From: Artemisia argyi
Lineage: Eukaryota > Streptophyta > Magnoliopsida > Asterales > Asteraceae
DNA length: 64,000 nucleotides
Direction of reading: 5' to 3'
Assembly (NCBI GenBank): GCA_030686995.1
Contig: CM060691.1
Location: forward strand, 95,374,743-95,438,742
In this document: piece after piece, positions 46,343 to 56,662 of the stretch
Position numbering within the stretch: the first letter of the stretch is position 1
Layout of the letters: every line of letters begins with the position of its first letter
Translations under genes and position numbers: made by a program
Notes under the pieces: generated by a model
The model's database searches: none
What the model saw: only the letters and a program-made list of their open reading frames with translations
Told to the model about the DNA's origin: nothing

Positions 46343-47952
46343 TTAAGCGAAAGGCCTTTGATTATAGCAATCAAGATTGTTCCCAGGACTAACTCCTAAT
46401 ATGCTGCAATACCTTCTGTAAAATCCAATTCTATCCTCCACATTATTGTTCTGGCCTTTCCCACATTCGATACCACCATTGATTATGTTTGTGATAACTC
46501 CATAACCCGAAACCCTACCAGCTGACCTGTCTGCAGCTGATGGATTCCATCTTCCGGTGATCACGTCATGGCTTGATGGTTTGTTAGCTTGTGGAGTCAT
46601 CCAGAACCATATTGCTGATCGAAATGATATTGTAGCGTCGGTGGCTAGGAGATCAGGATTGTTGATTAAGTCCCTATTAATTGTCCTTCCAAAGAGTCCA
46701 TAGTTGTAGTTGCTGTTTATTATTCAAATGTTACATCAGTATTAGTATCTGATAAAGATTAAGGAGTATATATAAGTGTATTACATATTTTTTAATGCTT
46801 ATTGGTCTTCTTAATTCCGGGTTTCAACGGACTGCTAAGGTAATGTCATATAATACTAAATATATCTCGATCGATGCTAACAAAGTGGGAATGCCTGCAA
46901 GTTCAACTTATTTACTTTAAGTTTGATAGATAATACTAAGTTTAGCTAAAAGTGTGGCCAACGTCACCAAGGTGACTCAAACAGAAAGGACGTACTGTTC
47001 TATTATATACAAAACAAAGTATAATTATATAGAACTATAAATTTTTAGGCAAAGTTGAAATTTTTAGAAAATGTGCTGGCATATGATCTAATTATCTATA
47101 ACGTGCAAAAACTATACACCTATACACTCAGTCGCATTATAACTTGTTAATTGTTATGCAACCCTTTCCATGACAGTTTTGTCATCAAAAACTAATTTTC
47201 TTAGAACTACAATCGTAAAACAATTAAAAAAGGCAGGAGCTTACTGAGAGAGTTGCATAGGTCCTCTTCCATAGTAGCTTTGGGGACATGGCCAGTCATT
47301 AGAGTCACAATATCTACTTGGTGGATTTTGTTCTCTAACGAAGCAGTATCCCCATGCAAATTGACCATCCGGTGCAGTTGACCACCCACCTAACCATGCA
47401 ATCGATAGTTAAATAACTTATGTACTAAGTCAACAATAATATGTTCCACGTTGTCATGTTGACATGAACAAGTTTTACGCGATTCTTGTCATTAAATATG
47501 AATAAAAACAAATGAACACCTGTTGTTTCATGGGAAGTTTGAGCAAAGAAAGCCGCGAGCTCTCTTTTTCGGTCATCAACACTTCCGGTTCTGCCAAATG
47601 CATTATAAGCATTTGCAGCATTAATAAAAGCATTGTAAGTGTAAAATCCATTTGCATGACATCTTGGGTCATTTCGATACTTGAGCATTTGATCAAACAT
47701 GGATGAAGTAAGAACGGAAGCAACACCAGCACCGGTGCCTGGGCTTGGTGATGGTGTGGTACCACTACTCCCGCTACACTGACTTTGACAGTTATTTGCT
47801 GGAGAACAGTGAGCGGGAGTGTTTCCACAAAAGCCATATTGGCTACAACAATTTCCATTCGAACATGGTTTGTTACCACCTTGTCTACCGCAGTCTTGAG
47901 CTGAGACAGTTGCTGCAAGAAAAAGAATTGTTACGAGTAGAAAGCTTTTCAT
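46343..47952 (-). CDS. Class I chitinase (hevein domain plus GH19), three exons
   Basis: Exons on the minus strand are 47952-47520, 47389-47245 and 46712-46343, with GT..AG introns of 130 and 532 bp. The spliced frame is 948 nt, 315 residues, with no internal stop. Residues 1-18 are a signal peptide. Residues 19-59 are a hevein-type chitin-binding domain with 8 cysteines. Residues 60-78 are a Ser/Pro/Gly hinge. The GH19 domain (79-315) has SHETTGGW with Glu142 and FVRE with Glu164. Their 22-residue spacing matches the acid and base residues of plant GH19 enzymes. It hydrolyses beta-1,4-GlcNAc linkages in chitin, probably in the apoplast, because it ends at NQRPFA with no vacuolar C-terminal extension. 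Length and loops fit class I rather than the shorter class IV. Aromatic sites of the hevein domain are changed (Tyr39, Phe41, His48). Looks functional. Confidence 0.93.
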
Positions 47953-48003
47953 GGTTTGTTAATGTGATAGAATTGGGATAAGAATTCATATACGAAACTT
48001 GAT

Positions 48004-48013
48004 GTATTTATAG
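48004..48013 (-). promoter_or_regulatory. TATA box of the chitinase gene
   Basis: On the minus strand CTATAAATAC, about 55 bp upstream of the ATG at 47952, which would place transcription start about 25 nt before the ATG. Position and sequence are standard for a plant core promoter. Confidence 0.7.
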
Positions 48014-48033
48014 TCATATGGTGTTTTATTTTT

Positions 48034-48039
48034 TTGACC
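48034..48039 (+). promoter_or_regulatory. W-box-like TTGACC in the chitinase promoter
   Basis: TTGACC lies about 85 bp upstream of the ATG. WRKY factors bind TTGAC cores in either orientation and commonly regulate pathogenesis-related genes. A single hexamer occurs often by chance, so this is only a candidate. Confidence 0.35.
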
Positions 48040-48087
48040 AAGTACTTGGCAACTGTTCACTCTCATGATAATTCTTTAACTAACATT

Positions 48088-48189
48088 ATGGCTTTTAAAC
48101 AGAATATGTTGTATGGATCATGACAAACTAATTCCCGGATGGCTTTTAAACAGAATATGTTGTATGGATCAGGACAAACTAATTCCCGG
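48088..48189. repeat. 51-bp tandem duplication upstream of the chitinase gene
   Basis: Two adjacent copies (48088-48138 and 48139-48189), beginning ATGGCTTTTAAACAG and ending CTAATTCCCGG, differ at one base (CATGAC versus CAGGAC). They lie 135-240 bp upstream of the ATG, so within the likely promoter. The near-identity indicates a recent event. Confidence 0.9.
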
Positions 48190-48616
48190 ATATATATAAA
48201 ATTGAGAGGTGATTTGTACATTTTAAGTTTTGATCAACATATTTTATTTCATGGTGCAAACAGTTGTATATATATATTTACATGATACTTATTGTACTTG
48301 TAGTTTTAAATGTGTTTTAAATGTGTCAATCAAAAATTAGAGTGTGCAAATCACATCATAATAAAATTATATCAGTCTTGAATCTTGTAACATGTTATGT
48401 AGAATACAATAAAGTATTCGGAGTGACCACTGACGATTTCTTGTATCTTGACTAGTTCAAAACTCTAAATTTGGACATAATGATGGCTGTTGACTACTTA
48501 ACCATGAATCAAAAATTCTCTTGAATGACTTATTCTTCGACCGTGTTTGATACGGGATTCGTCACTTCTTGTAAATAACAAGAATGGTCCCTAAAGAAGT
48601 AAAGATCGAGAAATCA

Positions 48617-49065
48617 CACTACTACAAAATGAAGTTAAAGCAACACCACTAAAGTGTTGTATTATGTGTTTAAAACGTTGCATTATGCTTAATGTGACAC
48701 TTTACCAAGTGCTACGTTATGTAACGTCGCCTTAGGTATAAGTGACACTTTTAATTGGAATATGCAACAACTTTCAAATGTGTTGCCTATGTTTAGCAAA
48801 TGTGAAACACTAAAGTGCAACATTGTTTACACTCAAATACAACACTTCTAATTATTTATTGCAACACTTATACAATCACCCGCAATACTTATTACATTAA
48901 AATGCAACACATTTTATATCCAAGTGCAACACTTTTTACATAAAAGGCGACAGTTTCTATACTTAAGTGCAACACTTTTCAAAATCAAATACAACATTTT
49001 TCACACAACCACAACACTTTTTATTCAAGGTGCAACACTTTATCATGTGAAGTGCAACACTTGTA
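48617..49065. mobile_element. CACTA-like terminus with subterminal repeats
   Basis: CACTACTACAAAAT at 48617 is a typical CACTA (En/Spm) terminal inverted repeat, preceded by TCA as possible 3-bp duplication. The following 450 bp hold over a dozen copies of AAGTGCAACACTTT in both orientations (GTGTTGCA as well), as in the subterminal transposase-binding regions of this superfamily. I did not find the opposite terminus in the window. Confidence 0.65.
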
Positions 49066-50499
49066 GTTGTTTTCGATCATATATAATCTACCACTTATTT
49101 TTAACGATTTTTAACTTTTTTTTGTTTGATGCAAATTAAAGCAATGCTATAAATATGATAATTATATCAAACACATTTTAAAAAAAGAAATCAAATACAT
49201 TAATATTCTATGTTCAACGTAGATTACATCGTATTCTGTCTTGACAAATTTGGCCGAATGTAAGATTACGAACATAAAACATCTAGATGACAAAGAAAAC
49301 ATTTATTAAACAGCGATCCTAGAAATCTTGATTTTCATCTTTGCTAATCTCCACTTGCGGCTTGAAGTATTACAAAAGAATGTCGCCTGGCACAAATGAA
49401 AATGATAGAGAATACGGTTAGGTTACACACGTTATATAGATTAAGATACAAAGACGACTAAATCTCTACAATAACATTCAAACAAACCTTAAGAAGAAAA
49501 CATATAGAGATTTAATAAGCTAATGTAAGATATATCGGGTACGAACATCAGCAAAGGCTGGAGCAATTCCATACAAAGGCTGGAGCAGATGAACTTTTGG
49601 CATGATATATTTAAAAATTGAAATACTTAACAGTTGGTGCATCAAAGACATCACTTATTACTAACATGAAGATACTAACAGTTAGTGCATCAAAGAGATC
49701 ACCTATTACAAAACTAGATCCATAAACTGATCACTAATATATAACTATATTGTTGACTAGCTGATCAACAATAAAATACTGCGAATTAGTTGATTGTCTC
49801 ATTATTTTTCTTGTATAGTTCATATAGTGATAATCATTTGGTTATTCTAAAGCTCATTAGTGTGCGTTTACAACCCAAAATACAACTCAAGTGGCTAAGG
49901 GAACACTCATGTTAAAGACCCAATGCACTAAAATAGCAGCAACAGGTAGAACATATATAACTGTAGCTACGGCATCAAATAAATAATCACCAATAAGCAG
50001 CAACATATATACTAGGGGAAGGTCCCAATGCGTATTGCAATGAACTGGTATTGGGCTTTTAAATTAGTTGCATTACTTAAAAATTTAAATATTGGATTTT
50101 TGGGTCTTGTCGGGTTGACCCGATAACATGAATTGTCCAATCCTTACCTGACCCAATAACATAGTTAGGTTATCGGGTTCAGGTCAAAAACCCGACAAAT
50201 TTTTTTAACCTGAGTTAATCCGACCCTATAAGCATTATCGGTTCGGGTCGGGTCAGCCCTGTATATCAAATTGAGTATATAAAAGAACTTACTTTATCCG
50301 AATTTTGAGAGGTTCCCGTAGCCACTATTTGGTCACTAAATAAATTGGAGCACATATTGGTTAAAATGGGTCGGTTTTTCATGTAAGGTTTTTTTTAGTC
50401 ATGTAATTGGAGCATGTTTAGTATCAAACTAGAATAAGAGGGATGAAACGTACCTTCAACCGAACACAAAGGCTAACTCACGCTAAAAACTTTTTAACA
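49066..50499. other. Probable CACTA-element interior, no gene seen
   Basis: No clear coding sequence. Local oddities are a repeated CAAAGGCTGGAGCA word (about 49551-49585), an AGTTAGTGCATCAAAGA word in two copies (about 49632-49695), and a CGGGTTNACCCGATAAC-rich palindromic patch at about 50100-50260. Confidence 0.35.
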
Positions 50500-50860
50500 A
50501 AACCAGGAGGTAACTTTTCTATAAGCATTTGGACTGCATCTTCAACTAATCTGTAACGTTAGTCATCAATTTCCTTATGCATTTCTTCTATTTCAGCCTT
50601 ATTATTATTATTATTTTTTTTTATGTTCCTCTGCGAGCTCAAGCTTCTTCCGTTCATGATCATCTTCAATCTGCTTTCGCATTTCAACCAGCCGTTTCAT
50701 TTCAGCATCTATAGCAATTTTCACAGACTCCATAAGCTCCGTTGGAACCATATATGATGTCTCGCCCCCATTCACGTTCTTTATTAGCTTATTAGTAACA
50801 CCTTTACCAAAAAGTCTACAGTGTCAATTGTACTCTTTGTTCATCACAGCGAGAATAGGT
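50500..50860 (-). pseudogene. Decayed En/Spm-associated coding fragment, copy 1
   Basis: Minus-strand translation gives VNGGETSYMVPTELMESVKI, AIDAEMKRLVEMRKQIEDDH and ERKKLELAEEHKKK, a helical Glu/Lys-rich C-terminus like that of plant En/Spm transposase-type proteins. A run of AAT codons (TTATTATTATT on the plus strand) marks a low-complexity expansion. The same coding order recurs at 51395-51770. Confidence 0.4.
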
Positions 50861-51394
50861 TTGGTTATGTAATATGTTTATTCATATTTGGGACAAATCG
50901 AGTTCATGTCTAACTGGTCGGGTTTGGGTTTAGTGACCTGCTCATTAATACTCTAGTGGTGTGTACACATAAGTGGGAATAAGCTAGTTTGTGTTTTTTT
51001 CTAGCTCAAATACTACATTACTTGAAACTAGATATTAGTTTCATATTGTCGTAATTGGAGTTGCTATCTATTTCAGCTAACATGAAGTGCTGAGTCGTTT
51101 ATGGGGGTGGGGCGTTGTGAAACGATCATTATCCATCACCATGTAATATCATCTAATGTTCGTATTCTCATCGAACAATATTAATATAACACTAAATTAA
51201 TAATATAATTGCCTTTCAAACAAATATTAATTTCATCCGGATAGCAAAATTCATAAATTAGTTCAAGTTGCCAAATCTAAACTAACACTACATATGAAAG
51301 CTACTCAAACTATTGCAACATGTAGTATCAAAAAACAGCATGAGTGACGAATTCATACCTTTTACCAAACATGATATATGTTGAAAACAGTCAA

Positions 51395-51770
51395 GCAACT
51401 CCAGGAGTTGATTTTTATGTATGCTTCTGCACCGCATCTTCAACTAACTTGTCTTATTAGTCGTCACTTTCTTTGCTCATTGCTTCTAATTCAGCCTTAT
51501 TTCTTTCATGATCTTCTGCTTGCTCAAGCTTCTTCTATTCACGATCCTCTTCAATCTCTTTTGCACCTCAACCAACGACTTAAGACTGTAGTAACCCATT
51601 AGCTCTCCCGGGAAACATAAATGATGCCTCGCTGCCATTTAACTTCTTTATCAACATAGCAGTCATAATTCTACCATAAAGTCTACGGTCTACCGTAAAT
51701 AATATCCAGAAGCACTTCCATCTTCTAAATCCTTGAAGTTCTTCATTAGTTCCTTCATTATTGCGCAAGA
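51395..51770 (-). pseudogene. Decayed En/Spm-associated coding fragment, copy 2
   Basis: 51580-51768 reads RRLYGRIMTAMLIKKLNGSE and ASFMFPG, matching copy 1 (KLIKNVNGGETSYMVP). Downstream a stop and frameshift precede a Glu/Lys-rich piece equivalent to copy 1. The two copies lie about 900 bp apart in the same orientation, so this is an old tandem duplication. Confidence 0.4.
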
Positions 51771-52283
51771 ATGAATTATAAAAATTTACAAGTAACTAAT
51801 GGTATAATTCAAGGGATATGGAGTGAACAACAACGCTTAAGCATGGGTTAAAGAAACATGGCAAATGAATAAGGGAAATTATAGGCCTTTACTGCTCTAA
51901 AAAAAATTACAAACCAATACCTGAGATGCACCTATCTAGTGGTTGTCCACAGCGCACATATGTTTTCGACATAACTAAATATTAATATGTCAGTATTATC
52001 TTACATTTATTCTTGAAGTTCACCATGTGTAGCAACATACACATGTCCTTCTTTCCTTTGGCGTGTTCGCTCAATAAAGTATCGGGGAACAATATGAAAA
52101 GCACAAATAACCAACAAAACAATTACAAAGTACCATTTCTTATGAACTCTTTGCAAAACTTTTTGGACCACGAGTATGGATGTTTTTGTTTAGACATCCC
52201 TAGATCCATTGTGATTACACAAAGCTTCAGTAATTACATTAATTAAGTGTACATACATCAAAGGACAAAATGATAGACAAATA
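51771..52283. other. Intergenic or element interior, no gene seen
   Basis: AT-rich, no recognisable ORF. It leads up to the copia-type LTR terminus at 52284. Confidence 0.3.
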
Positions 52284-53106
52284 TGTTAGAATTTTAATAA
52301 CCATGACAATCATATATATATATTCTAATATCAAGTAGTCACATATGCGGAAGCGTAGGATCAAGTATAACATATAAAGGTTAACTAAAACATAAATAAA
52401 GAACGTACCGTATGCAATCTTGAATTCTTGGATGAACCCTAATTAGGGTTTATATGAATTAGGGATCTATTGATTAACCCCTTACCGTTTTGTTAATCGA
52501 TCCAAGATGTAAACAAAAGTATGTTTACACCACGTTCTTGTACACACGTACTATTAACGAATTAAAGTAAATGCTAGTTTAATATTACACAAAACAATTT
52601 TGTTTAAAACAAAAAACAATGACCAAAGTCAACAAATCACCAAACTACCTTTTACGATTTGTTGTTATCTTGTCGACCATGTGCAGAAACCAAAAGAGAT
52701 TTAAACATTAAATAAATAATGCATGTACATGCATGACAACGCATGCATGTATGTATCTGTGATACATGTCGACAAACCGAAAAGCAATAACAATAGTTAA
52801 GGTTTTGATATTAAACGTGTACAAGAGATGCTCTCAAAATAAACCTTTGACCTTGCTTTTATAGGATACAAAACTTAGGGAACAAGTTAGGGTTCTCCAT
52901 TTTTTATCCATGGTCCTTATCTTTGTATGTTAGTCAATTTTCACCAATTACTAACATTCTTTATTTGTTTTGTGTAATTAATAATTAAATATAACTATTT
53001 ATATTAAATTATTAAACTTTAATTCTCATACGTAAAGTGTGCAATCTCGTGGTCTCGAGTTTGATTCTAGACATATACATATTAATATTTATCCACAACT
53101 CTAACA
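52284..53106 (-). mobile_element. Copia-type 3' LTR (element F)
   Basis: 823 bp with TGTTAG ... CTAACA termini. On the minus strand, the purine-rich AAGTGGGAGC (53107-53116) stands directly upstream of the LTR, as a polypurine tract does before a 3' LTR. No matching second LTR is in the window. Confidence 0.6.
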
Positions 53107-54529
53107 GCTCCCACTTGGATATCTATTAATAGTATAATGACATTGGTTAGCGTCTAGCAACACGCCAATGCCCCTAGATCAACTCGAGGAAGGTCTCCTG
53201 GAAAACCTTTAATGATTCATCATTATTATTATCCTTTTGTTTCTAATACCACGTTAATAAATATATGGATCTGTGTCATTCTTTAATTAACAATTCTGTT
53301 TCTCGTTGTTTATGATTGAGCAAAATTACCAAAACATCTGAACGTATTCCAGATAGACTTTGGGCGTGCGCACGCAAACATCTTGTCAACCCTACGAGGG
53401 GCCCAGCAGTATTAAACTTCAAAACAAATTTGAAGGAACAAATTCTTTCTTGACTACAAGAATAACCCATGAACTTTGCAACACTTCTGAAAACAACCCT
53501 TATAACTCCCTGTTACGGTGAGCGGTAGATTGCTTCACAGAAATGCACTACATCCATGACACTTATCTGGTATCTCAAGTCTGAGGATAACAAATTCATG
53601 ATTCACTTACTGACAAGATCCATAAAGTAAAATCATGTAGTTGGGATAAGTCCTATATTCAATTCATTGAATATCATGTGAAATTGGTATGTCAACGCAT
53701 CAATATACTTTCAACTATATTCTAACCAATACGCAGATTTGTCTTAGTTTAATGATATTCCCATATCATTAATCGACAACGGACAATTTAGAATAACATA
53801 AGTTATTCACGGATTTAAACATGCAAATATAGGACACAATTTATTATTAATGAAAACAAACGTACTAAGTACTTTAATTCATTATAAATAATAATTGCTT
53901 AATGTCCTTTATCCAAATACTAAATAGATCAATGCATGATAATTCTAGTTAATGAATTATGCCTCAAGTCATGTCATTCATACTTGTTGACAAGGCATAA
54001 ATCAACTAACGTTGATCTATAGGAATTTTGAGAATACTTATTTCAAGAATTTAATTATTGAAGTTCTTGTATGTGTGCACTCAACAATCTTGATATTGTC
54101 ACACAACACTTCATAAATGGTGTGTCATCCTCAATCACCAATTTATGACAATTAAACTTTCAAACAATTTTAAAGTTTGAAGTATTCTAATTCTTTAATG
54201 TATAATGCAACTATGCTCTTAGTTGAGCACAACTAGTTCACATAGCTATTAATGAGGATAAAATCCTTCCATGACTAGTTATTGAGTGTCGTCTCAATTT
54301 AAACCAGCATCATTCTATATAAAACACAATATGCTCTTTAAAATTCCGTAAACTTAATATCCATTGTGTAATTTTTAGGAGCTATTCCAGGTTTGAGGAT
54401 CATTATTCTAAGGTCAAACATAGTTCTTTAGAATATTCATTACACAAGATATCAAATATTGTTAAATCATTAAGCATTTAAGCATGATAAAACAATAATA
54501 TGATGTACATGAAAAATCTTTCAGTCAGA
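53107..54529 (-). mobile_element. Internal sequence of element F, non-coding, truncated
   Basis: About 1.4 kb of AT-rich sequence upstream (minus sense) of the element F polypurine tract. I see no gag or pol motif. It ends abruptly at the terminus of an Athila-like LTR at about 54530. Confidence 0.4.
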
Positions 54530-56222
54530 TGACTCCTCCCAAACCAACCAGTCAGCCGTGTGCAGCTGTTAGGCCCACCTGGGAGAAAGTGCAAGTTAAT
54601 ATTGACCGTGGAAGTACAGGGAAATCCCCGGGTCGTTAAATCCCAACGAGATTGAAATTGTATTTGTAAACGGATAGGAAAGTGAGTGGTACTGAGGACA
54701 GTAACAAAGATGATTTGAGGGTTGATTATACTACTGATTGCTTTGATATTTGGAAAATATAAAACTATAACAAAAATACAGATATAAGCAAAAAATCAGG
54801 TAATCAGATATCAGACAGAGAAAAGTGGTATTTAACAAGTTACAAACTACAGGGGGTAAAAATGAAACTTTTGAAAACTTAATATTAAAGAAAATAGAAA
54901 ATGAAATTTAAACTATGAAAATGATTATTATAATATTTAATTACTATTTAATTAATAAAACTAATTAAAATCTAATTTAAAACTTAATTTAAATTAACTA
55001 AATATTACAACTATCACAAATAAACCTAAAAACTTATAACAATAATTTCTAAACCTAAATAAGAACTTGAAGAAAGTATAAAAAATGAAAATAAATATTT
55101 TTGTCTTTTTATAAGTATTTTATTAATTATAAACTATTTAACTTATTTAAACTATTTTAACTATTTTAAATTACTATTAATACTAAATTACCTTAGAAAA
55201 TTATGATAAAATTTATAAAACTATTTAAACACTACAGGAATACTACAAAATTATAAAAACTTGCTAAAAATTATATTTAAGCTAATTGACTAATTAATTA
55301 CTTATTAATTATTTTAAAGCTAATTTAATTAATTTAAATAAGAAAATTATAAAATGAACAGTGGAAATTATGAAACTATTTTTTAAAAGTCTTAACTACT
55401 TTATAAAACTTAGGAAAAATATAAAATTCTACTTTAGTTGATAAAAATTAAAGAAATCTATTTAATTACTAATATTTCCTATTTAATTATTTAAACTAGT
55501 TTTAAATCTAATAAATAGTAAACTGCTTAGGAAAATTCTAAGAAAATTATTTTAACTACTTTAAGGTACTAAGTAATTTATAAAATTATAAAATTGGACA
55601 AGTGCTTAATAATAAGCTAAAATGAAAATTAATTAGATAATTTCTATTAAATAGAAGCTATCACTATTTTTATGTTTGCTTTTTCTGGTTTTTCTTTTAT
55701 AAAACTACTTAAATACTTAAATTAAGAAACTTTTACAAAGGAAACTATTTTAGAACCTTAAAATAAGCACTAAGAGTGCTTATAAGCTTATACAGTTGAC
55801 TATGGTTGACTAAATTAAGAATTAAGCTAAGCTGAGGTTATGTGGGGTCCACTATGGTGAAATCTAGTTTACCTAAGTTACTTACACCTAATTAAGATAA
55901 ATATGGTGAGATAAGCTCCTAGGATAAGCTGGAAATCCCAAATAAGCACTTGCTTATTTCTCTTCTGACTCAGAAATGGGACAGAGATTGGGGACAATTT
56001 AAGGTGGGGTCCACTGATCTATAGGTCAAACTAATGGTCAAGGTTTGAACCTGGGTAGGAGGGGGGTTGTCTAAACTAAATTTTAACCACTGGGGTCCAC
56101 TAATGAGGGTTGCAGCCACCACTAAAGTTGGTGGTGTGGTGGTGGTGAGCTGATGCAAAGGGTAGTTTTTGTTCCCTGCAGTTGTGTTCCAAGGGTTGTG
56201 GGGTCCACAAGAGTAAAATAGG
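54530..56222 (-). mobile_element. Athila-like LTR fragment, minus orientation
   Basis: Follows the landmarks of the solo LTR at 24913-26440 in the same order: terminal TGACTCC-like end, CCGTGGAAGTACAGGGAAA with GGGTCGTTA, AT-rich stretch, AATAAGC words, GTGGGGTCCACT and the CACCACTAAAGT.GGTGGTG region. It is more diverged from the others than they are from each other. Cut at 56222 by the element C LTR. Confidence 0.65.
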
Positions 56223-56662
56223 TGTAGGACCTTTGAAGTATCAACTTTAATACCAATATAAGCACTAGATGAAGCAAAGATGGTGACTTGGTAATATATG
56301 TGTGGCGTTAGCTTTGTAGAAATAGAAATAAAGATGAAGAGAGCTTTTATTAAAAAACACACACAATACACACACAAGCACACCTTACAAATGAGAGGTA
56401 AGGTGCCTTTTATAGTTCCATACAAAGGCTTTGATGGGCTTGGGCTTGGACTTGGTTACATGGTTGGGTTATGAAGGCTTATGAAACATAACTAATAACA
56501 TATTAGCTTACCAAGTCCAAGGCCCATTGACTATTCTTATTACACAAAGCTTACCAAGTCCAAGGCCCATTGACTATTCTTATTACACAAACTAAGACAC
56601 ATTACAAAGTTCCTAATATGAGAATGACCATCACTTCTCAATACATATTTTTAATGCTAACA
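56223..56662 (-). mobile_element. 3' LTR of copia element C
   Basis: 440 bp, on the minus strand TGTTAGCATTAAAAATATG to ..AAAGGTCCTACA. A TATA box CTATAAAAGG lies at about 56408-56418. A 43-bp segment starting AGCTTACCAAGTCCAAGG is tandemly duplicated (about 56503-56588). The minus-strand polypurine AGGGGGAGAT (56663-56672) borders it. Confidence 0.85.

Noticed and set aside
47475..47918. 147-codon minus-strand open frame overlapping the chitinase
   Set aside because: Shifted-frame shadow of chitinase exon 1 running into intron 1.
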